From: Bombyx mori
Taxonomy: Eukaryota > Arthropoda > Insecta > Lepidoptera > Bombycidae
Length of the DNA: 64,000 bases
Assembly (NCBI RefSeq): GCF_030269925.1
Contig: NC_085128.1
Span: 13,394,501-13,458,500 of the forward strand
Direction of reading: 5' to 3'
A program made the position numbers and the translations under genes. Shown here piece by piece: positions 1 through 12,400 of this stretch. Position 1 is the stretch's first letter. Every line of letters begins with the position of its first letter. The notes under the pieces were generated by a model. That model worked only from the letters and a program-made list of their open reading frames with translations, was not told the origin of the DNA and searched no databases.

Positions 1-295
1 ATATAAAACAAATGGAAAATTGTTTCACTAATATCCCACATTGATTTAAATAAATGATAAAAATGATAAAAATACTCATTTAAGAATAACATTTTTTCTG
101 GATATCAGCATAGAGAAATACTGTAATCAACATAGATAATTAAGTGTTTTTCAGGACAAAATATACAGATTAAAAGCATATGATACATACATTCAACATA
201 AAATTCAATTACTCTTTAATGTGCTCTACATACATATCATAACATATCATCTAAATTTGATAAAAACAATAAATAATATGATATTGTCTATATTT

Positions 296-406
296 TTAAG
301 ATTGGAATAGGTTCTGTTGTTTAGTGTCGTTTTCGAAATCGCTCCACGCATTGTTCAGTTCCATAAATATCATTTTAGCTATGTTCTCGTTCGATGTTCC
401 CACTTG
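296..406 (-). CDS. aux: aux exon 19 (end of J domain, stop)
   Basis: 111 nt including TAA. Codes AKMIFMELNNAWSDFEND, the invariant last helix of the auxilin J domain, then a short tail ending at position 296. Acceptor is TTCCAG. Nothing coding is seen in 1-295, which is presumably 3' UTR and downstream sequence. Confidence 0.95.
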   Translation of the reverse strand, partial: QVGTSNENIAKMIFMELNNAWSDFENDTKQQNLFQS

Positions 407-3400
407 CTGGAATTATATTTATATTAACATTAATTACTACCGAAGTTATCAATTATAGGCAATAGGCAAGGACAGAACAGATTCGATAAGAGAAAAAGTA
501 ATCAAATGAAAGTTTTTCTCTCATAATTTCAATTACTGAAGACAATATTCTATATATAATAAAATATATCTAAATCTCGAAGTATCCATCATTATAGCAA
601 GATTTAGATCTATGAGCGAACACTAGTTACAAACAATTATTACAATTAAAACCGGTTGATGGTGATTTTGATAGATTTATTTTATTCCCAGTGCTATTTC
701 ATAAACATTCTTGACGTGTGAACGACCTCACAGTTCCAGTTACCACAGTAAGTGGTAACTCGAGTCTAAGCACGTGGAGCTTGTGGAGAATATTAAGCGG
801 TAGTCAGTGACTTGGCTCTGCCAACAATGAGCGACGGTAACCACAAAAAAAGTTCACCAATCACTACCTGAATGCCGCCACCCCCCTTAAGACATGAGGT
901 TTTAATTTCGATTGTATAGTGTAGGCTGTTCTACCATTCAAACCGCAACGCATTACTGCTTCTGGGTAGAATAAGACACGGGGTGGTACCTACCCGTGCG
1001 GGCTCACCAGACACCTACTGTCAATAATGCTAAGGTCAGAATCTCCACTTAGCCAACGACTAAAGAGAGGAAACTTCATCCACGCGTCTTAATATCGACG
1101 ATGCTCAGAAGTTTACATATTATATACTAACTTTATCAGGGTGCACGGCTAGACACGCTTTCCTGTAGTTCCGTTTGACGTCGGCGGGGGAGACGAGCTG
1201 CGACATCTCGCAGCGGCTCCAGCGGCAGTCCTCCCACACCACCGTGTGCAGCGAGCACAGGAGGGCGCGGATGTTGGCCTTCTTCCCCTCCGTCTGGACG
1301 ACAAAATTGTATTTTAATTTTATACTTATTATTATCACACAGCAAATAGATATGAGACATATATTTTTGTTTTACATTGTGATTTAATTTCGCGTTTATT
1401 GTTTTACAATTATGTCGTAAGTGACCGTGGAAAAAGTAAAGTGCGTGCAATTAAGTCTTTTTTTATTGCCTTTATAGGCAGACGAGCATACCTGATGGTA
1501 AGTGGTCACCGTGGTCACCGTCGCTCATGGACGTCAGCAATGCCAGGGGCAACGGCTTGGCGTTGCCTATCATTACGTACTCTCCGCAAGACTCGTTTGA
1601 AAAAGGACATGTGATAGCGCTCGGGAAACACCGTGGATGGGAGCTCATTCCAAGGCCGGATGGTACGTGGCAAAAAATTTTTTTGGAAACGCATTGTCGA
1701 TGAACGCATCGGTTCCAGATAATATGGATGAACTCTGCTCTGAACTCTGAACTATGCTGCTTTGTTTGGATTGCTCCGTGTGAGAGAGAGAGAGAGAGTG
1801 TTACAAAGCAAAAGCTTCAAGTGATTTCAGTCGTATGTCGCTTCCTATAGACAATGTACACGACGCCTGATCGAGGCCAACTGTCTGTGTGTTAGGTTAT
1901 GCACATGATAGAGAGAACACACTTTATTGCGCACAATTAACATTAGAAAACAGTCAACAAGCAGATACGTTTGTACAAGAGGCGATCTTAACGCTAAAAG
2001 CGATCTCCAGACCACCGTTTAATTACCCGAAATTTTGAACAAATAAAGATATAGCAGGTATGTTGCGGTGTACTATTAACAATACATTATTAAAGAAAAT
2101 ACATACATACAATAGATACCTTGAATATAAGGCTTATTTACATATCGAGGTAAAGGGGGAACCCAATAATTTTGTAATGGTTCCCTGAAGGCCGTATGTA
2201 TGTGTACCTAAAGTGTGGTTGCCGCTAGTGCACATACCCATTCATAGATCTTGAGTTTCTCCGGGTCCATGGTTTGCGCCATCTCGACTTTCCTCATGGC
2301 GTTCATAGTCTTGGGTCCGGTGTCGCGTTTGCTCGCGAACTCGTACCCCTGGCTGCCCAGCAGGTCGCCGAACACGTCCGCTGATTTCTTAGTCTTCTCT
2401 TCGCCCGGAGTCTTTGCCGTTTCAAAGTGTGTCCGGCTAAAGTAAAACAATTTTTTTTTATGTTCGTTAAATGTTGGGAACAGACCAATAATTTTTGATT
2501 AAAAAAGAAATTTGGTTTGAAATTTGATGTTTTTAAAGAAATATTTATGGCCTTTATATTTTACTACATACGAGGACATTCAAAATAAAATGTGACTACG
2601 GTAATATCAAAATTATACGTATTCACTGCTATTGCTAGTTCAAATACATATCGACGCTTGAAAGGCAAACGTGACTAAGCGACAATTCGTGAACTTTACA
2701 GTAGACTAATTTAAAGTTGAAATACCTAAAAACAAAATCTATTTTAACGAATCTAGCTGTAGGATTGAAATGATTTTAATAGACCTAGAAACATAAATTT
2801 TTTTGCGCATCGAATATGGTTATTGCCTATCATTTATGTACAAAGCAGTTATTGTCGCTTAGTCACGTTTGCCTTTCAAGCGTCGAATTATTAAGATCTT
2901 GAAGTGACCTGTAGTCAGGCTGGTGGGCGGGCGAGTTGGCCAGGGGCGTGTGCGCGCGGTGCGCGGGGGTGGGGGCGGGGGTGGGGGCGGGGGTGGGCGC
3001 GGGCGACACGCGGGGGGTGCCGCTCTGTGACGTCATCGCCTCCAGCACGTCGCCGAGCTGCTCGAACGGATCCTTTCGGCTCGCTTGTGGGGCCTCCGGT
3101 TGGATGTTTGGTGGACGACCTCCTGCAAATAAAGCATCACTACATCAAAACGTGAATATTAAAATCAATGTTTTTTTTATTGCTTAGATGGGTGGACGAG
3201 CTCACAGCTCACCAGGTATTAAGTGGGTACTGGAGCCCATAGACATCTACAACGTAAATGCCCCACCCATCTTGAGATATAAGTTCTAAGGTTTCAGTAT
3301 GATTACAACGGCTGCCCTATCCTTTAAACTGAAACGCATTACTGCTTCACGGCAGAAATAGGGTGGTGGTACCTACCCGTGCGGACTCACAAGTGGTTCA

Positions 3401-6400
3401 GAAATAATACGGGATACAGCGTAAATATACTACTCTGGACGCGAGCATGGCTCAACTTACCGTCTTCTTGAATGAGTTGTGGTGTGAGCAAAGGTTCCTG
3501 TTTCGGCAGCGGATCGTTCAATCCGAAGGGGTCAAAGTTCAGTGGGTCGCTGGAGTTCACGTTGAGTTTTGCTTCCGTGTTATCACAGGGAGGGGCGGGG
3601 AGGTCGCCGAATATCGATTCCGATGCGAACTGCTGCTGTCAATATTAGATATTTTTTTAAAGTTTAAAATAATGCTTATCTATACTAATATATAAATCTA
3701 GAGTGGTTTTTACGGATGTTCCGTTATAACTACTGAACCATGCATCCGATTGACTTAAAACTTGGTATTCATGTAGAAAATACATGTACTTAATGGATAG
3801 GTTAATATTTATATGAGTGTTGGACTCCCTACACCAGTTGCGGGGGCGTTATGATGAGAATCTTTGTGGGGGTTAGAAATAATAATGTTAATTTTAACGG
3901 CCGTCTGATGTAGTGGTAAGTGACATGGTCACTACACAAGGGGGTCGCGGGTTCGAATCCCGCCAAGGGAAGATATTTGTATGATAAATATAAAGTGTCT
4001 TCTCCAGGGTTATGGATGTATATTAAATATATGTATGTGTATAATAAAAATCTTACATTTATATCCGTTATCTGGTACCTGTAACACAAGTTCTTTACGA
4101 ACTTATCACGGGACCAGTTAACGTGGCGTGATTGTTAGTAAACATTTATATTTATTTAAATGCCCAGCGAAGCAGACGGATACAGCTAGTAATACATAAT
4201 AATGATTAGTAAAGCCGTGGTATCCTTTTCAATAAAATTCATATGGAAATAAAATGTACGAAGCTATGTGATTTTTTTTGTTATTTATATGTAGAGTATG
4301 CATCGCCATCTACCCGCCACAAATAAAATGTGAATCGCGATAAGTATAATTTCAATAAATTTTGCATGATAAATGATATTCACAAGTTCTGAAGACAAAC
4401 TATGTGCATCAATTTGAAGATTTATATATACATACATATATTTGACAATTTTAAATAAGTACTATTAATGTTTACGACTTGCTTAACACTAAACATACCA
4501 TAACTGGACAAATGACTCATTTTAAACTTTTGCATTGAAAATACACGTATCATCTTATTGCTTTTGCAAATTTGATTTCATGACTTTTTCTTACGTATTT
4601 ATCTACAGTTATTATACTTTTTTTGTTTTGTTTTTTGAGTAATACTGGTCGTATACCGTTATCTACCCGCTATAGTAAAAATAGGTATCAGTAAGTGTTG
4701 GTATGATTAGTGTTAAATCGCATACTTGCGCTTTCTCCGCGTTGTTGCTGAGGAAATCACAAAATGTATCATCAGTCTCTTTCTCCATCATCCCAAAAAA
4801 GTCGAAAGAATCTTCGTTCTTCAATTTCTTCTCGGTTTTCTCTTCCGATTGACGAGTTTGGTTCGTGTTTAAGTTCAAGAAGTCTGCTGTGTTCTCCTGT
4901 GGCTCTGCGGGGAGCGGCCGCGGGGGAGGGGGCCGCTGCGGGGGCTGCGGAGAGGGAGGGGCGGGACGGGATGGCCTGGGCTTCTCTACCTCTCTTGGAG
5001 GGTAGTCTGCGGTTACTGGAAAAATTATGCAACATTGAATATTATTTTGTACAGCTTCCGGCGATACGTTCCGTACATTATGTTTCGTCAAGAGACAATC
5101 GATTCGTTTTAGAGGCGTTTTTACGGACGAAATTTATCGCCGTCAACTGTACAAAGTACCTACTTACATTAATGCTAAAAAACATATGTGTATTATGATT
5201 ATTTTAAAACATTTTTTCTTTCTATTTAATAGGCATGCAGGCGTAATGAGGCAAAAAAAGAATAAAAATCTCCAATGGAGTTTACAAAAACTTAGTGTGA
5301 ATTTTTCAAATATTCATTCTCAGACATATATATTTGACAATTTGAATAATGTAGTGAGTAAGGAGTGAGAAGAAAAGACAATAATTAAAATGATTAGGGG
5401 ATAAGCCACCTGCGGTTTTCAGACTAATTAGGCCAAAGTCTTAAGTACAACCCGAATAATTTTCATACTATTCCTATCATAAGCGAACATGTTATTGGTC
5501 GATATGCTATTTAGGTGAAAGAATGAGTTTATCAATAGGCCAGTGTTATTGAACAGCAGTGTGCGATCACTAAAAAAAAACTATGACAAACACGCACTAC
5601 TTGCAGACATACTTGCTATCGGTACGGACGCTGTGCCCTTTCGAAGATTGGCTGTATAAATAAATAAATTCAATATTAAATAATTTATATTGTACCTAAT
5701 TCTTGAAGTTTTTAGTAATGTATTACAAATATGTATACATAAATAACTAAATTATATTCTATCAGCCCACGGACGTCCTTTGCTGGACATAGGCCTCCCC
5801 AAAGCCTCGCCACAAAGATTGGTCCTGGGCTGCCTGCCTGGTAGGTCGTAGGTGGGAGGTTTACCCACGCTACGTCTTCCGGTACGCGGTCGCCACTCAA
5901 GAACTTTCCGGCCCCAACGGCTATCCGTCCTACGAGCAATGTGCTCTACCCACTGCCACTTCAGCGTCGCAATCCTTTGGGCTATGTCGGTTACTATGAT
6001 TTTCCTGCGAATCTCCTAATTTATAACTAAATACTGTTTGTAACATAAACCAATTTCAAATTTCATAAAATACTGTTGAAACAGGGCCTCGTTTTCACTG
6101 TGCGTATTGTTCCTGAACTGGTTAAAATGACTTGTCCACTAACCGTCGGAGGTTATGGTTACTATATCAGTACCCTTCTCTGGAGTACCAACAACAATTG
6201 TACTTGCATAGTCATTCGTCAATTATCTCAATAGTTTGAATGATATGTCAACGCATAAATTACGAACAAACAATACTACATACATTTTTATTTATAAACA
6301 TCTTTAATATTAAATTTAAAACAGTTTGTTTGTTAGAACGAAAATCATAGGTAACTAGAGATGTCATCATATTTTTGAGCTTACCAAAGTTATCGATAGT

Positions 6401-9400
6401 TTCGTCCCTCTCTAATGTAGTAGAGAACAGTACGTCCGGAGTGCGAACCGGAAACGACGGGTCGTCTTCCCAGAGGTCGCTGCGAGGTTTCCTCCTCTCG
6501 CCGTTTTGTACCACGAGACTTATGATAACGGACGTGTTCGCCGAAAAATGATCGTTCACTGGGACCGTTTCATCGATACCGTCTATTTCGGATCTGCGAT
6601 ATTAAAAATTACGATACGACATTCGTGAGATTTATTTTAAGCGCTGTTTCAATTGAATATGCAATTTCGAAAAGGGCATATTTTGTCAAATACGTTTTTT
6701 CATATACATGTAGTTTTGAGACTTACCTACACCCATTTTATAATAATTTCAGTAATTTTCAATTGTTAATTAACACTACTGTACAGTAAGGAACGAAATA
6801 AGCCTGAAGACTTACCGGTTCACCTTCCTTCCACTGCCTCGCGCTCCCTGGGCTCAGCGTCGTTTCCGGAGGTGGGACCGTCTGTCCCTTGACTGGTACA
6901 CGATGAACAATTGTCGCTGGTTCTAATGGTTACGCGTGACTTGCGTTGGGTAATTTTTGTTGTTTGTAATAAAAGAATGTCTGCCGCGGAACGCGTGTGT
7001 TAAGTTACTATACGACGGCGACCTCTGCCCGTAGGCTTGGAGGGGTTGCTCAGCAAGCTTCTGGTTGGCTAGCCGGCCGTCTACAGGCGAGATCGAACCT
7101 TACTGTACCTAGGTTAAGATTTGTGTTGTCTTGAAGATGTATTGCCTAATACTCGATATTAATAAAAATACAGACACACGAAAATCTGTTTCAGTACGAA
7201 ACATGCCGCTCACCTTAAAATAATGCAATTGTTTTAACACTACTTATGAAGGAATTTAAAACTCAGTAACTCAACCACGTATGTGTGAAAATTAAAAGTA
7301 ATAATAAAAATTATAAAAAAAATTAATGAGTAACATAATAATAAAAAAAGTTAGTTTATTGGAAGTGGACAAAGTTTGACTACTGCACGTTTAACGAAGG
7401 TATTACCGATTTGAACAGTTACTACGCGAGTAACATTGTCGGACCCGGGATGAAGAGCGTGTACGCGAGCCAGTCTCCAGTGTAATGGAAGAAGATTATC
7501 GTCGCGTACCACGACAATGGTGCCTTCACGTATGAGTGGTCCGCGATTGTGAAACCATTTATTGCGTTGTTGGATTTCATGTAAATACTCGCGACTCCAA
7601 CGTTTCCAGAAGTGTTGAAGACACTGTTGTACCCAACGCCATCTGGTCAGTTTACTCGAAGTAGACTCCGTCAATGAGACATCTGGCAGAGCCGTTAAAG
7701 GACCTCCAATTAAAAAATGAGAAGGTGTTAAGGGTAAAGGGTCCGTAGGATCGCTACTTAACACACAGAGCGGCCGTGAATTGAGTACGGCCTCAATTTG
7801 ACAAAGAAGTGTATGCATCTCATCATACGTCTGTGTTTGTGTGCCTAACACACGGTAAAAGTGATGCTTAAAACTTTTTACACCAGCTTCGAATAAGCCG
7901 CCGAAATGAGAAGCGTAAGGTGGCTGAAAATGCCAAGTTATACCTTGTTCTAAAGTTTTACTGTTAAACGTCGATTGTACATCATTATCACGTAAAAATT
8001 TATATAACTCTTGTAAATAGTTATTACAGCCAACAAAGTTTCTCCCGCAATCGGAATAAATATCGGTACTCATACCTCTACGTGATATAAATCGTCTTAG
8101 AGTCGCCAAAAACGCATCAGTAGATAATTCCGAAACCAACTCGAGATGCACCGCCTTAACTGACATACAAACGAAAACAGCAACATAACATTTGATTACC
8201 TTCGCGTTTCGAACTTTGTTTGCACGAACGTAAAACGGTCCAGCGAAATCAACTGCAGTCTTTAAGAATGGACGTTCGGGACGCACTCTTGAGGCGGGTA
8301 GCGGAGCCATGGCTGGCTGTAACGGAGCAGGACGTGCTCGAAAACAACGAACACAACTATGAATACGCATACGAATAATATCACGACTGGATAAGATCCA
8401 GAATCTTTGAAATAAAATGTGTTGAACAGATTGAGATCCGGCATGCAAATTTGTGATATGAGCGTTATCGATTATTAAAAAAGTTAAATGATGTTTTTTA
8501 GGTAGAATCAACTGGTGCTTAGAATCAAAATTCAAAATTGACTTGTGAAGTCGTCCTCCTACTCGTAAATTATTGTCTTTGTCAAGAAAGGGATTTAAAC
8601 GTCTGAGTTTATTTGAAGGATATTTTCCCTGTGAAATATTTTTTATGTCCTCATAAAAACAAAATAATTGAACTCTGTGAATTAATTTCATTAAAGAAAA
8701 CTCATACTCGGACACCGTAATAAAATCAGGATAGGATTTTTTTATTCGCTTACAATTATTGTAAAAACGAAATATTCGAGCTGTAATTCTAACGAGTTTA
8801 CCTAACGTGGAAAAGCGTGATATGTATTCCACGTCCTCCGGTTGTGTTATTACTGAATTCAGCATTACTGTTAAATTACGTCTTTCCTCCGTAGTATTAG
8901 GAATGTTTTTGTTCGTGGGCCAGTAAGACGGCTCTCGGGCAAGCCACGGCGGGCCATTAAACCACATTTCATTATTTAGAAATGTTTGAGGAAGCATCCC
9001 ACGAGATGGAGCATCTGCTGGGTTATCCTCAGATGGAACGTGACGCCAGCACCTTGCAGGAAGTCGTGAGAGTATCTCGCTCGTTCGATTAGACACGAAA
9101 GTTTTCCATTCATGAGGTGGTGATCGAAGCCACGCTAACACAATAGAAGAATCTGACCATGCGTATATATCTTCGCAGTTCACACGATCTTTATAAATAC
9201 CTAGCACCCTCTCACACAGCTGAGACAATAATACCGCCGCACATAACTCTAAGCGTGGTATCGTCAAAACCGGTTTGATAGGCGCCACGCGAGTTTTTGC
9301 AATTAAAAGAAAGCATCTAACATTATGTTGTAAGTCCGTAAGACGTAGGTAAATGCTAGCAGCATATGCTTTCTCGGATGCGTCCGAAAACCCATGAATT

Positions 9401-12400
9401 TGGACAGCATATGTATTTGGCAAAACATAACGTGGAATTTCTAATTGCGATAAGAGTGGTAACTCATTGATAAAGGTCGACCACGCGTTTGCTATATTCA
9501 CAGGCAGTGGGTCGTCCCAGCCAACTTTTGATAACCATAATAATTGTATTAAATGTTTGGCATATAAAGTGACAGGAGCGAGCCAACCCATGGGATCATA
9601 AATTTTCGCTATTTGAGAGAGAATCGCACGTTTTGTTATTTTATCGGTTCCTACTTGAACAGAAAATGAAAAGACGTCAAGCTTTGGGTTCCACTGCAGA
9701 CCGAGGACTTTGATTTGCATATCATTTTCCATGGAAGCGAAGGATATGTTGTCCTGCCGCTCACCGTGAAGACTTGGCGTCTGAACTGCCGCGAGTATCG
9801 CGGGCGAGTTGCTGCACCACTTTCGCAGTTCGAATCCCGCTGATTGACAAATACCAATTAATTGTTGTTGTAAAACTAAAGCACGTGACTCGTCACTTTC
9901 TCCCGTGACTACGTCATCAACAAACACTTGGTCCCTCAGGACCTCAGAGGCTAACGGGAACCGCGTCTGCTCATCGACAGCTAGTTGTCGTATCGTGCGT
10001 AATGCTAAATATGGTGAAGAACTAATGCCGAAAGTAACTGTTCGGAGTCGATAGTCGCGTACGGGTTCATTTAATGATGACCGCCATAAGATTCGTTGAA
10101 AATCGCGATCCGACTCGCGTATTAAAATGTTTCGGTACATTTGTTTTATATCTGCCGTGAAAGCAATAGCATTTAATCTAAATTTTAGTAAAACATCGAC
10201 TATGTCTTGATGCAATTTAGGACCGACTAACATAATGTCATTCAAAGACTTTCCATTGGAAGTTTTGCAACCTGCATCAAAAACAACGCGCGTTCGAGTA
10301 GTAGTACTCGATTCTTTGACCACGCAGTGGTGCGGTATGTAATACGAATTGTCCGGGACCAGGGACGGAGTGTTGACTAACTCCATGTGCGCAAGATCAT
10401 CGTATTCTTTTAAACACATGTGATAGTCCCTTTTTAACAAATGATTACGTTCTAAACGATATTCTAATTTATTTAATCTAGCTAAAGCTATACTCCGGGA
10501 TTCACCTAAGGACGGGGAATCCGGTCTAAGCGGAAGGGGGACTATGTATCGTCCGGTTTTGTCACGAGTATGTGAGCTAACAAATATCGATTCGCACAAA
10601 GTTTCATCTGGAGTGAACTCTTTCCTTTCAGGCAACGACTCCAATTCCCAAAATTTTGTTAGTTCCATGTCATCGTAGGATGAGCTAAAACTTGAATGAT
10701 AAACTTGTATTCCTGTAGTAACAGGGGAAGACTTGTGATTGAAAGAAAGACTACCTAACAATAGATAACCGAAGATGCTATTTATAGCTATCGGCGAACC
10801 AGGTGCTCCCGTAATCACATTGCCTAATAATATTTGGGACAGTATGTCCGCACCTAAAAGCATTTCCACTGGTTGTGGAGTATGAAAATTGGGATCAGCT
10901 AATGTAATATTCTGTATATGAGGCCATTCCGTGAAAGGTAAAGAAACGCTTGGCATATTTTGTAAAACAATCTTTGGTAAAATAAATGCTTCAACCGGGA
11001 TCGAAGGCTGATCCCCATTACGAGGGGTAACGCAAAACGTTACGCAGCCATTCGGGTATACAGGCTTACTATCACCCACACCGAACACCGGAACGTTAGT
11101 GTATTTACGCGCCAAATTTAAACGCTGCGCGCAAGCTTCTGTGATAAATGTCGCCTGACTACCACTATCTACAATACATCGAACGATGTGTTTAATACGC
11201 GGAGTCACACATACATGGATGAGCGCTGTGGCTAACAAAACTGTACCCCGAACATACGATGCAGTAGACTGTGTGTGATTCACCGCGGTCATGACGTGTT
11301 GAGCGGCTACGTCAGATTGAGATGTATCGTTGCGCGAGAGAGATGAAGAACTACTGTCTGTCATACCACTATTTACTGTAACCGACAAACGATGAGAATC
11401 AAAATGAAGCAAAGTATGATGTCTTTTTTGACACGAGCGACACACAAAATTGGACTTGCATTGTTTTACATCATGACCGACATTTAAACAATTAAAACAA
11501 ACGTTTTTATTTTGAATGAAAGAATATCTATCACGCGGAGATAAATTTAGAAATTTGCTGCATTTATTTAACGTATGCTGAGCCTCACAACATAAACATT
11601 TAATGTTCTTCGTGTTTTTATTTGTTAAGGGAACGTCATGAATGACGCTAGCGGCAAATGAACGTCGCGTACCTATGATGGCTTCGCTTGACTTAGAAAC
11701 AACACGCGATGCATTTTGCGGTAATGTTCGAGAACTACCCCCGTGTTCGACCATTTTATCATTTGTATTTAAACTAACCGAATTTGAGTTTGAAAACTGG
11801 CATGCAGATAACTCACGTTCTAAGAAGTTTATTAACGTGTCAATGTCTGGAATATCGCATGGATTTATTAGAGATAACTCGAACCTCTTACGTATTGAGG
11901 GTGGTATTTTACGCAGTAGTATGTTCAATAATAAAAAACTCCATTGTTTCGTAGGCAATGGCATAACTTCCAACGCTTTTATATTTTCTTGATACACGTT
12001 CAGTAAATTACGCAAAGTAAGAATGTTTCTTTCGGAACAAGGTTCGATATCGAGTATTTTGTCGATATGTTTCACTGCGATCACCCGTTTATTATCATAC
12101 CGTGAAATTAAAATGTTCAAAGCCACAAAGTAATTGTCCTCAGTTATCGGTAGTGACTTTATTAAATTATACGGCTCATTTTTTAAAGTTAATAATAAAT
12201 AACGGAATTTCTCCGTGTTGGTGAAGGCATCACTGTCGTGCACTAACGAACGAAATAAATCATAAAACGGGGGCCACTCGGTAGGTTCCCCGTTGAAACA
12301 CGGCATAGGCAAAGTGGGTAGTTTGGTTGCGCAACCACCGCTATGAGCATTGAACGAAGAATTTAAAATTGAAGGTCGACTCATTCGTCTACTCTCTTCA

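Noticed and set aside
3900..3975. tRNA gene candidates (also 15880-15960, 34720-34790, 41222-41300, 42721-42795, 46195-46267)
   Set aside because: They have A- and B-box-like sequences but sit at the heads of repeated SINE bodies, with diverged arms; they are SINE heads, not tRNA genes.
4764..5198. Plus-strand frames over aux exons 14, 6 and 16
   Set aside because: Shadows of GC-rich coding exons; the minus-strand frames have splice sites and family motifs.
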